A stretch of 64,000 nt of DNA, taken from Nemophila menziesii (lineage: Eukaryota > Streptophyta > Magnoliopsida > Boraginales > Hydrophyllaceae). Below the pieces are notes generated by a model. That model made no database searches. It was not told where the DNA came from and was given only the letters and a program-made list of their open reading frames with translations. The stretch lies in assembly GCA_029959085.1 (NCBI GenBank), contig JARWIR010000003.1, positions 24,939,505 to 25,003,504 on the forward strand, read 5' to 3'. Below, piece by piece: positions 24,841-35,141 of this stretch. The stretch's first letter is position 1, and each line of letters begins with the position of its first letter. The translations under genes were made by a program, and so were the position numbers.

Positions 24841-26840
24841 CATAATATATGTTTTATATTTTTAATGTAATATTTATTGTAGTTTTTTCTTATTTTACCT
24901 TATGTTTTCTTTCTTATTAAATATGAAATCAATATTAGTATTCTAATAAAATTAATAAATATGGTCATATTATTCATTTGTAAGCTACTTTTTACTAATA
25001 TATAGTACCTGACATTTCTGATCATGCCACATGTTCAATCTATATTATACTACCTCCCTTCCTTAATAATTGTCTTTTTAGCCAACAATATATATTCTAT
25101 AATGTATGTCATATTTAAAGTTCCAAAGCAAAATAAATGACTTTTTTCCTATTCTACCCTCCTTTTCAAATGTCTTACCAATTAAATATTTAATTTTCTC
25201 TCTCTTATAATTAGGGACATGTTAGTTAATTTAAACAAAATTTCACCTACTTTTTAGGTTCTTTAATATGTGTGAAAAACTCTAAAGAGTCAATTAATAT
25301 GGAATGGAGGTACTAAGAGAGAAAAATCAAAGAGCGGTCAAAATTATCTTAAATCAAAATTATATAGCACACTCGACACTTTAGATCATGCCACATATGT
25401 TCAATATATATTATTAGGGGTAATCAAAAAGTCAAAGAGTGTCAAAATTGTCTTATAGCAAAAATATATGACATACTCGACGATCCTAATCATGCCACAT
25501 GTTCAAATGTAAGAAAATCTTACACCAACCCTCTAACTCCCACTATCGCATCACTAACCCATGTTCCCCATGCTTTTTTTTCTTACTAATACACCATTAT
25601 GTTGTTGTTTTTTATTTTGGCCCATGGTTGAAGTTCAGTGAGCAAATCCAACCAAGTAAAGTTATAAATTTTCAATCATTTTTTTGTTTCATTACTAGTT
25701 AATCTGAGTGTAATATTCTGCTCAGACTCCAATGCTTTTATTTCTTTGGTTTCTGGTTTTGCATCAATCATAGTGTGATATCTCACATAAACTATTATTT
25801 TTAGGTAATATATTTATCTTTACATTCCTGTATTATCATATATGTGTGCAATTTACCTAACTCCAGACGCATTTTTTCACCGCAAGGAGTCACACCATAA
25901 AGTGAGATTCAACAGTTAGTTAGTTTTCAAATTTTATAGCATCTAATTCTCTGAGGCACCATCTTCATGGGCTCTATCTTCAGTCGAATAGTTGAATAAC
26001 AATTAAGTAACCTATCCTGCAACAATGTCTTCAATTTTGTGCACAACTCAAAACATTTTGCCTACACAATTTTTTTGTTGGCATTCGTTTGCATTAAGAT
26101 TTTCAGATCCTTTTCGCAAAACTTTAGCTCATTAAAATAGTAGAATGAGGATATAAGTATCATTTTTTTTCTTTAGTTTGTTGTGATTTTATTTCTTCGG
26201 ATATCGTCTTGGTTATAAAGAGTAAAATCATTAACATCTTTTATAGGAAAAACGAAATTTCATTTAGTCTATTTACTTATTAGTTAGATTTTTAGCATTG
26301 GAATATTCTTACCTTCAACCTATCCCAAATTTTTTTTTTTTTATATTTTACTTAATACTTGTACTTTTTGTTTAGATTATTGTTATATTGGATTGGATGA
26401 TTTTAAATTTGAGTAAACTAAAATTTTCTTATGGTCTTCTATGCGCTTAATGTATTTATTTTAGATTTCCTTTGATTAGGGTAGCATAATTATTATACTA
26501 TTATTACATTCAAGTAGATTTTTCATACAATATACATTTTAAACATATGCATCTAATTTGGCTTAATTGAGTGAAATTTATTTAATACATTATCAACTTT
26601 ATATTTGTATGGTTGGGTTGATATGAATTTTAATCAATTGGTTGTCCTATACTGATTAGTTGTCATAAAAATATATTTGAATATTTTAAGTAGATCTAGG
26701 GTTAAATTTTCATTTGATATACAGTGTGGTGGACTTTTTACTAACTATTAGATTAACTTGTTTTTGTTTTGCAAAATCAAAATGATGTTTTCTTCATAGA
26801 TCAGAGGCGTGAAACGCCGTTATCTAAACACTAAGTAACT
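24841..26840. other. AT-rich intergenic DNA with short repeats
   Basis: No gene is visible. It contains a Stowaway-like MITE (annotated separately) and about three tandem copies of a roughly 100-bp unit (GATCATGCCACATGTTCAA near 25020, 25390 and 25490). Confidence 0.6.
25050..25313. mobile_element. Stowaway-like MITE, 264 bp, TSD TA
   Basis: The left terminus CTACCTCCCTTCCTTAATAA and right terminus TTAATATGGAATGGAGGTAC form an inverted repeat of the Tc1/Mariner Stowaway type, continuing internally (TTGTCTTTTT against AAAGAGTCAA). It is flanked by TA at 25048-25049 and 25314-25315. It is non-coding and sits between the first and second units of the local tandem repeat. Confidence 0.8.
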
Positions 26841-26843
26841 TTC

Positions 26844-27270
26844 TCATGTGGAGTCTAATGAAATTCTAATAAATGCACACCCGCTCCTATCTCGTGTTAG
26901 AAAACTCCACGAGTACTCTGGAGGGTCATCATACTCACATGGATTCTCAAGAAAATCCGCTCCTTCCTTTGCCAGTGTATATGCACACATATTCGCTTCG
27001 CGATAGAAGTGACTCACCTTAAATTTTGGATGTTCTTGTAGGATTTTAGTGCAATCCGGTCCAATGTGACAAGTCCAACTCTTAGAACTACCACCTCCCT
27101 TCACTAGCGTATGAAGTTCTCTCGAATCAGCCTCATTGATCTTTTATGACTCGATTGACCGCCCATCTCAATCCATTATCTAGCGCCAAAATTTCCGAGT
27201 AGAAAGGTGACTCACACATGCACGCTCTGGAGAAACCAACGAGATTCGAGATTACCCTAGAACAGAAATT
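26844..27270 (-). pseudogene. LINE RNase H domain fragment, another family
   Basis: The minus strand reads ESPFYSEILALDNGLRWAV near 27200 and KFKVSHFYREANMCAYTLAK near 27010, the middle and C-terminal parts of a LINE RNase H domain. The frame is broken between them (TGA/TAA near 27130). It differs from the RNase H fragments at 296-642 and 19558-19940. Confidence 0.7.
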
Positions 27271-30200
27271 CGGGAACTTCAAATGATATTTTATTAAATT
27301 TGAGTTTCTTTATATTGAATTTTTTATAAGAGATGTGCAGTTATTAGTGTTTATAAATATTTTTTAAAATTTATTCAAGGATTATATGTATGAACGAGTA
27401 ATTTTATATGTTCACTTAAAATTCAATATTTAAGAAATTATACACAAATTTGTAGACAAATTAAATGAGCAAAAGATTGATATCTCCTAAACCTTTTTGG
27501 AAAATCTAAAACCTCCCCTGAACAAAAACCTTAAATACCACAAATACCCCATGTACTATACTACTAACTACTGAAACATTTCGTCCGTCCATTTCTTTAG
27601 CAACGAATGTAATGCACACACTGATTTTTTTCAACTAGAGGAGCATTTCACAATTTTTGTGAATGACCAGAGGTACCAATATACATACCATAGTCTATTT
27701 AATATTAATAACCGGGAAGGGAAGATCACCAAATACACATCATTAGAGGAGAAATGACGCTTGTTGGCAAGTTCCAGGTCCACACTTCCACCAAGAGAGT
27801 GGGGGGGGGGAGAGAATCCTCAAGAGACAATTTTCCTTTTATCGGATTAAGTTGTATGGTATCATCTTCATCACTAGAAATTGATAGGATCCTAGGACAT
27901 CGTGTCATAATGGATTCAAGCACGACCCTCAGAGTCGGTCGATTAAACAACCTCGATATCACCATCAACCGGGTCATGTAGTTTGCTGGAAGAGACAACT
28001 ACTTCATCCTTGACCTTGACTTTGGAGTCGACCCACGTCATCTCATCAGTACATATGAGCCCCTTGTTTAGAAACCTATTAATGTCCGTTTGCCAAATAA
28101 AATTAGCATGGATAAGAAAAATGAGCTACAAAAAAATAAAAGACGTGTTTTTCTTTGTAAGGACCCTTTGGGAGTCCAAGGCAATTATCCTTCGAGGACA
28201 CGAGGAGTAATTGACCCTTTCTAAATAAATCTTGTAATGAGCATCTATTTTCGATTCTTTAATGACCTAATTTGAAAACACCCCAAACATTGGGACACTA
28301 TCTTTAATGTTTTAAATTTTGCAACGATAATCCTCTTCATCGACTCGGATTGGGAATAGAATCATATTAGGAAAAACATACATTCCATGAAGATGGTATA
28401 AAACATGTTGAAAGTTGTCAAACAAAGACAAATATCTCATGCCAGCCCGAGTGACTACTAGAAAAGGTGTTAAACATGGATATATTTGTGTGATTCTTTT
28501 TACTGGGATAAACCGTGTACCATCCTTCTTGAATTTGGAATTTTTTTTGATATATGGGTGTCTGGGACAGCTTTCACACACCACGACTATTCCCATAGGA
28601 AATATACACGCCTCCTCATGCATATAGGTTACCCATGTTCAGGGAGGGGATTCGAACCCTGTACCTCTTGATTTACCCCTTTAGGTGGTGAAGAAATATC
28701 AAGGCTCTGGCCAGTTGATTGAATTTGGATTTTTCTTGAAAGACTCGAGGGGTCGTCCACTGTGACGGTTGGGTTCTTTCCTATCTTAAATAAATCTAAA
28801 AAAGTTAATCTGCGGGACTATGTTTAATATTCTTTTGATAAATAATGTAAAAGGCAATGATCTTTCCCCAAGCATTGGGAGACAACTGGTCGGGTCTGAA
28901 ATAGCAGGTCTTTAAAAGGTTCAAAGGATTACCTCATCCCCATAACAAATAAATGTAGGTACAAGTCTAACTCACCTCAAAACTGTCAGCCGCTGACGCC
29001 TTAGGAACCCTAATCTCTACTTTCGGTGGACCATCAAGGAAGACAAGAAGAGATTTACCATCTGCGTGTTAAAGAGAATATTATTTGATGCACCCAGAAA
29101 CTAATATGCGGGTTGGGTTTACCCTAGTTTTGCGCTTAGACAGACGATGTGTATTTCCCCTAGAAAAAGAAACCTCAACCTCCTTCAACAAGGGGTTATC
29201 TCCTATATCTGGGTACAAAAGCTTACTATATAGACAATGGATACTAGAGGTTTCTAAAGTTAAGGATTCAATGGGTATTAAGAAGGTTCGCCTACGTTGG
29301 GGTCACCCACCTGAAATACGGGCTCATGCATGGAAATGCCACAAGAGAGGGCAGCAAAAGCCTTTGAAGAAGAAAACATAAAGCTAAAGTAATAAAATGG
29401 AATGCAGGATTACCTTTGAAAAACAAGATTTTGGAGAATTTAACAGTTAAGGTTCTCTCAAAAGTTTGGGAAAGCTAAAGAAGAGGAAAAGAAAGTTCCT
29501 CTAGATAGATGTACTTACAACTCGAGGTATCAGGCGTGTATTCAATGAACTAGTAGCATAGGCTCCTACGAGTTAAGATTACACTTCAGAGTAAACCTTA
29601 CAAAACCAATGACCAGTGTTTTATGGTTTAAAGGGGTGCTTGATAAGGAATATCATTAACCTTGAATAGGCGAGGTTAAGACAAAACAAGATTATTTTGA
29701 CATGAAGAACGTCGAATCCACCTCCTCAAGACGCGCTCTGGCAGAACTTTGTTTACTTTAGGACGACATAGAAACTAACCAGCTCTACTTACTTAGCAGT
29801 TATCTGAACGAGATCCGACTCAAGGATGAACACGTGGTATCAAGAATAACTTCCTAGTTAACTATTGTCTAAAGATCGTGTCATTGTGGACAATACTAGT
29901 GGGCATAATTGCGACAAGAAACTCTATAAAATGGAGTATAACATGTAGATAAACAACCAATGTAATCTAGACTCTTTAACACATCAAACATGCAATTAAG
30001 AACACACCATCGTAGATATTATATTCATACCCATCTACAACCTCAATTTTATGGTATAGTTGGGGACACTCCGAACTCCGAAAAAATTGTACAAGACAAT
30101 CAATATTATGGGACAATCAATACATATAAGTGAGATCATGGTTCACCTTTTGCTACATTGAAGCCCTATCCAAACGTCTCAATGGGCTGGACCTATAGGG

Positions 30201-30340
30201 TTGGACCTAACATTGACAAACTAAGTTCAAAAAAAAAAATGTTGCTGCTCGGCCCAAAAAGGCCTGGACCAACAACGGTTGTCTTCTTCGCCAGGTCTGT
30301 AACTGACCCAACCACGGTTAACAAAAAAAACCAAATCTGA
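27271..30340. other. Unassigned decayed sequence
   Basis: Nothing convincing is coded here. Short frames on both strands (for example 27726-27998 minus, 28312-28623 minus, 29085-29381 plus) show no family signature. The even base composition between 27.7 and 29.4 kb suggests an old coding element, perhaps an LTR retrotransposon, but no motif supports that. Confidence 0.4.
28560..28735 (-). mobile_element. Possible tRNA-derived SINE
   Basis: On the minus strand, ACTGGCCAGAGCC resembles a Pol III A box. About 55 bp later GGGTTCGAATCCCC is a canonical B box, followed by GTGGTGTGTGAAAG, reminiscent of plant SINE bodies. A poly(T) or poly(A) end and a target duplication were not identified. It does not fold as a tRNA gene by inspection. 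Confidence 0.35.
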
Positions 30341-30364
30341 CCCAACCACAAACTGGACTGGAGA

Positions 30365-31010
30365 ATGGTACACGATGTCGCGGCGTTGAGGTGGCGAATT
30401 CAGAGCACTGGAGGAGGAGATCTGGACAGCGTATTAATTGGAGCGTTGATGTTGGTCCAGCCACCTTGGTCCAGCCACCTTCGATCCAACAAGGGCGGAT
30501 CTGAGGTTGCGCTGGTGGTGGTGGATATGGAGAACGAAGGTGGAGTGAGGGAGGATATAGACTATGGTGGGGCGGCGCTGGTCCAGAGGTGTTGTTTTTG
30601 AGCGAGTGAATCAGATCTGATATGGTGAAGGTCGAAGTTCTGGTGCAGCAATGGTCTTCGATGGCTGTCGGTTTTCGCTGTTGCAGCAGTGGTCTTCGAT
30701 GGCGGTCTTAATGGAAGGCTTCACGGAGGTGGTCTTCGATCGCGTTACACTGTTGCAGCAGCGCAGTTGGAATGGCGGTCTTCATGGTGGTCTTCGATGG
30801 CGTTCGCTGTTGCAGCAGCGCGGCAAGGAGCATGGGGAGGATGGTCATGGCGTTGCTGTTCATGGAGGTGGTGGTCTTAGATCTGCTGTGTTGGTAGTGG
30901 TGGAGAAGGAGGGCATCGACGGGAGGGGTGGGGGTGGAAGGAAGGCATCGGTGGGTATAGAGAGAGAGGGTGAGAGGAGAGAGGTAGAGAGTGAGTGTAT
31001 AGAGAGGTGA
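30365..31010. other. GC-rich island with imperfect repeats
   Basis: GC-rich DNA in an AT-rich setting, with recurring GTGGTCTTCGATGGCG and CTGTTGCAGCAG pieces between about 30640 and 30830. Plus-strand frames at 30365-30601 and 30651-31010 are open because of composition. No protein family is recognisable. It resembles the cargo at 13787-15279 in style; no clear ends were found. Confidence 0.4.
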
Positions 31011-31397
31011 AATGGTTTTGGGTTCCGTAACCTATTAGGGTATTTGTTTTTGATTTTTTTATTTTCACTGTAATATCAAAGGAGAAAGGGGTATATAGTC
31101 TTTCCACTTGAGAGACCTTATTTTATAAACAGCAAAGTCGTGGGGCTTTACTTACAAATTGCCCCGTCTCAATTTGACAACTTTAAACAACTTCCACAAA
31201 TATAATTTGACAACTTTAAACAACTTCCACAAATATAAAGACCGGAAGTTCTTTTGCAATTTAGATAATTATTGATAAATTTACAACTTTCAGTAGGTCA
31301 AGTCAAATAACAGATGGAAGCAATTATTGTAATTCATCAAAAGACATGTGTATACTTTATTGTTACGTGACTATCTTTCTTACTTTATAGAAACTAA

Positions 31398-32086
31398 GGC
31401 TAAGTCCAATAGGACCCCAGTTGTAGCAAAAAGCTACAATTGGGGATTGACTATCTAATTTTATGTCTCCAATAGCTTCCCTACAATCAAGAACCCAATT
31501 GTGTTCATCCCTATTTACAAGCTTTTATCCCCACATGTAGCTAACATATTTTACTTAGCCACATTTTTTTTTCTTTTTTCTTTTTTTTTAATTCAATCTA
31601 CAATACAATTCTTATTGTTTTTCAATTATTTTTATTTGTTTTTTATTTATAATTTACTTTTATTTTTAAAAAAATATAAATTCGGTCATATTTTTTTTCT
31701 TTTTATATTACTTGTTTTCTTAATTTTATACTACTAATTATTTTTCTAGATATTTTTTTGTTAAATTTTTATATAATAATAAAAATTAACTTTAAATAAG
31801 TTTTTTGTGAATATATCTATAATAATAATTAATAATAAATTTTAAAATAAAATTGAATATTTCTTTAACGAGTTAAAGATTAGATATATAAATAAAATAA
31901 TAAAATAAAATTTTAAAATATTAATAGATTATTTAAAATAGAAATGTTATTGAAATAAATTGAATAGGGATCCTGAAAATAGGGAAGCTGTTGGAGCAAA
32001 ACTGTTTTGAAAGTTGATATTTGAGAGAAAGTAGGTGTTTGACCCCCAATTGTAGCTAAAAAAATAGGGAGCTGTTGGACTTAGCC
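31398..32086. mobile_element. Harbinger/Tourist-like MITE, 689 bp, TSD TAA
   Basis: The termini GGCTAAGTCCAATAGGACCCC (left) and CTGTTGGACTTAGCC (right) are inverted repeats. The repeat continues inward with CTACAATTGGGG on both sides. It is flanked by TAA at 31395-31397 and 32087-32089, the target of PIF/Harbinger elements. The unoccupied site in copy A confirms the insertion. The interior is AT-rich with no transposase. It is a shorter relative of 18310-19324. Confidence 0.9.
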
Positions 32087-32681
32087 TAACATCTCCTTGT
32101 AAACCATCACTATATCACTATAGATAGCCTATGACATAGTTATCACTATCAGTGATTTCATGAGTATCATGGACACACAGTTACAAATTTTTTATTTCAA
32201 TAAGTATGGTTTCATTTTTTACAAGAAACAAGAATAAAGTGGATTATTACTCATAAATCAACAAATATTTGTCCAAGATCCCACCAATGCTGTATTGCTT
32301 TATTACCCATATCTTTCACAAATTTTTGTCCAAAATTATAGATATCTTTAATGGCAACCAATGCAAGAGAATCATTTAAGACTATGGAAATCTTGCCAAA
32401 TTGATACCAATATATGTGATTGTTTTAGGAAGCTTTGTCTTGAAATTTTCCAGTGCTAAAAGAAAAGATATTATCACTTTACTTTTTTACAGCCCAATCC
32501 AATGCTCCATTTGCGGATACTCTCTCCACCAACGAAGCAAAATTATGCACAGAATTAAATTCAATAATTGAAAGCAGACAATTAAAATTGAAAAATTCAT
32601 ATACACCATCAATACGATATAAAAAATTGAGTATTCATAAAAACTATTTGTATATAAAATGTAAAGAAAGGTGGCCTTGAA

Positions 32682-32935
32682 AATCCTAATGATCCTCGTG
32701 TAAGATTGAAGCGTGATTGTGTTGGTGTTATCTCAACTTTTAAATTTAAGGGTTTGCCCGATCATCACTTAATTGTTGCAGATACTCACATGTATTGGTA
32801 AACTCTTAAGGTTTCTATATCTGTATATAAATGGTTGAATATAATATGGCTAAATTAATATAAGTCAGTGTTTAAATTACTATTATAGAAACCCAGCAAG
32901 GGCTGATGTAAAGGTAGGACAGGCTAAATATTTGC
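32682..32935 (+). pseudogene. CCR4-like deadenylase exon remnants, copy B
   Basis: Block 1 (32682-32797) is uninterrupted and reads NDPRVRLKRDCVGVISTFKF, GLPDHHLIVADTHMYW, matching the plant CCR4 segment that precedes WADVKLAQAKYLL. It ends at a GTAAAC donor-like site. Block 2 (32889-32935, after TATTATAG) reads ADVKVGQAKYLLSS. A further upstream open stretch (32453-32680, AQSNAPFADTLSTNEAKL) is conserved with copy A but unrecognised. Only these exons of the deadenylase domain are present, so no active enzyme is possible. Better preserved than copy A. Confidence 0.65.
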
Positions 32936-33240
32936 TATCATCGTTTACCTGAATTTAACCATCTTACTTTGCAGCTATAGACTTTTACTCATTCACAAAT
33001 ACTTTATAATGTCAATGAGTAAGAAATGTTGAGTTGTTCTTGACTACAGTATATGCTACAGAAAGAAATGAAAATTGTGGAAAACTTTGCAAGGTAATCA
33101 AGCAATGTGTTGCTTGAGCACCAAATCATCTTTTGACAACCATGTTTAATTTAATTTAATAAGTTTATACATCTTTTGAACCTTCCTTAAACGTAGTTTG
33201 TTATATTACTGTGATAAAAGAGACAAATCATCATTTAATA

Positions 33241-34569
33241 CTAAATCATATTAAGGAGCTTAGGATGTTGAGAACCTCGTTCATATATGATTTCACAAAT
33301 AGCTGCATTCACTGAGAAACCATGTTGTTTCATTTCATTGATTAATTGAATTGCCTCTTCATTCTTATCTTTCTTCAGAAACCCTTGTATTATAACATTG
33401 TAGGTCGTCACATTATTTGGCAAGAACCCACGTTTCTTCATATATAAAGGAATATCTTGATAAAGTTGAAAAGCCTTATCAAACCACCCTTTCTTCACCA
33501 AAGCATTGAGTAAAGTGTTATATGTTTTAATATCAGGATCACAACCTCTAGATATCATAGTACTCAAAACCCCCATAGCTTCCTCCATTTCACCTTGCAA
33601 ACAATATGCACCGAGCAATGCATTATAAGTAACTAAGTTTGGTTTTACGCCTGTTTTAATCATCATCTCTATAAATCTATTTACATCTTCAACTAATCCA
33701 TGTTTACCATATGAATCCACCAATTTGTTGAATATGTGTACATCTGGAATGACTTTATAACCCAACATCTCAATCAACAACACCTCAGCCTTTTCCTTCC
33801 TACCAAAGTTACAGAATCCATGGATCAACGAAGTATAAGTGACAACATCTGGGGTTATGCCCTTATCTTTCATCTCAGAAAATAATTTAATGGCATCATC
33901 TAACATGCTATCCTTGCATAGACTATCAACAATGGTGTTATAAGAATGGATTTCAGGTTTAATAATACCCTTTTCAAATACACGTAGCCATTCAAGAGCC
34001 TTGACCGTATGTCCATGTTTGCAAAGACCATTTATGATAATACTAAAAGTAAATTCATCACATGGCTCGCAAAGTTTTTCACTTGTTAACTTTAGGAATA
34101 AGCTGACAGCCTCATCTCCTCTATCTTCACCAAAGAGGCCCTTTATCAGGGTGTTATAAGTAACCACATCAGGAACACGACCGCTTTTAAAGAGACAGCC
34201 TAATACCGCAAAACCCATATTGCTTTTTTCTAAAGAGCAGCAACAATTTATAGCTATATTCATGGTGTAAATATCTACCGGAGCCCCAAAAACACGCATT
34301 TCTCTGAATAGAGAAAGAGCATAGGAGTAATCTTTCATATTCACGGCAGTACTCAATAGCTTAGTGTAGTCTACAACAGAAAGCTTGGGTCGCGCTCGGA
34401 TCATTTGTCTCACAGTAAAACGAGCATCTTCGGCACTACCGATAACATCAAAAGATGAATTTGAAGAATAAAAGAAGAGGGGAAATGGGTTACCTATTTT
34501 GTTCAAGGAAGAAAGAGAAGATCTGTAGTAGCACAAAGAAGAACAAATTGAAGAGCCGCTCAGCTTCAT
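33241..34569 (-). CDS. P-class (RFL-like) pentatricopeptide repeat protein, intact copy B
   Basis: A 442-codon ORF from ATG (34567-34569) to TAG (33241-33243). Residues 1-40 have no acidic residue and are Ser/hydrophobic-rich (MKLSGSSICSSLCYYRSS), consistent with mitochondrial import. From residue 66 about ten complete 35-residue P-type motifs follow (DIYTMNIAINCCC, DVVTYNTLIKGL, DEFTFSIIINGLC, DVVTYTSLIHGFC, NLVTYNALLGAYC, DIKTYNTLLNAL, NVTTYNVIIQGF) and a partial one at the end. No PLS, E, DYW or SMR domain is present. Such proteins bind specific organelle transcripts for processing or stability; the motif style and tandem duplication fit the Restorer-of-fertility-like clade, though this clade assignment is inference. 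Somewhat shorter than typical RFL proteins. No frame damage is visible. Confidence 0.9.
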   Translation of the reverse strand: MKLSGSSICSSLCYYRSSLSSLNKIGNPFPLFFYSSNSSFDVIGSAEDARFTVRQMIRARPKLSVVDYTKLLSTAVNMKDYSYALSLFREMRVFGAPVDIYTMNIAINCCCSLEKSNMGFAVLGCLFKSGRVPDVVTYNTLIKGLFGEDRGDEAVSLFLKLTSEKLCEPCDEFTFSIIINGLCKHGHTVKALEWLRVFEKGIIKPEIHSYNTIVDSLCKDSMLDDAIKLFSEMKDKGITPDVVTYTSLIHGFCNFGRKEKAEVLLIEMLGYKVIPDVHIFNKLVDSYGKHGLVEDVNRFIEMMIKTGVKPNLVTYNALLGAYCLQGEMEEAMGVLSTMISRGCDPDIKTYNTLLNALVKKGWFDKAFQLYQDIPLYMKKRGFLPNNVTTYNVIIQGFLKKDKNEEAIQLINEMKQHGFSVNAAICEIIYERGSQHPKLLNMI

Positions 34570-34842
34570 GACGTAATGCTTTCGAGATAATGACGTGAGC
34601 AGTGAAAAAGATTTTGATTATAGGGAAATAGGTTAGCTTTGACGATTGGGGACGAGGGTAACTTCAAATGCTCTGATCAGATCCAACCACCTTATACCGT
34701 AGAGTGTGGAGGAGACAAGAAGGCAGGTTTGAGATGAACCCAAAGTAGGTTGTGAGCTGTTGTTTTGGTAATTTAAAAAACAAAGACATTTTTATTAGTT
34801 TTCTACTCGTATATTATAAAGGTCAAGTAAAAAGTTCATTCT

Positions 34843-35141
34843 TGTTATGAAATATTATATTAGTGTGTATTATTCTAGAGTAGTGGAGAGACTTTGTAAC
34901 TTCTCTAATTTATTCTTTGTAACTCTCCTATTTAATCCTATATAATTGTGTAGTTAGTAGGCTAGTCCAAGGGATTTGTATTCCCTATATAAAGGCTAGT
35001 TGATCATTGTTCCTAACACACCTTTGATTGTATAAGATGAATAAAACTCTTCCATTATCTCTATATTTTTCTTCTTGTTTTACTCTTCTTATTTCCATAT
35101 ATCCTCTCATCAACTACTTTATTTTACATATTGTTTCAACA
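34843..35141 (+). repeat. 5' LTR of copia element 2
   Basis: 299 bp. TATATAAAG at 34986-34994 is a probable TATA box. CGTTATCAGCACGA follows at 35142-35155 (primer-site region, as in copia element 1). Confidence 0.88.

Larger units (their letters stand above)
31170..34770. repeat. Segmental duplication, copy B (partner 1-3360)
   Basis: It aligns with 1-3360 as described there. A short local duplication (AATTTGACAACTTTAAACAA twice, 31170-31230) marks its left side. It is interrupted by the MITE at 31398-32086, whose empty site (AAACTAACTTCTCC) is preserved in copy A near 260-273. The right edge is around 34770, shortly before the LINE/copia complex. Confidence 0.9.

Noticed and set aside
28312..28623. 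103-codon minus frame suspected to be gypsy pol
   Set aside because: No RT, protease or integrase motif is visible; it overlaps the possible SINE.
28630..28670. tRNA gene on the minus strand (GGGTTCGAATCCCC B box)
   Set aside because: No acceptor stem or anticodon arm could be paired; fits a SINE better.
30365..31010. Plant gene with Gly/Val-rich product
   Set aside because: Frames are open because of GC-rich repeats; no start context, introns or domain recognised.
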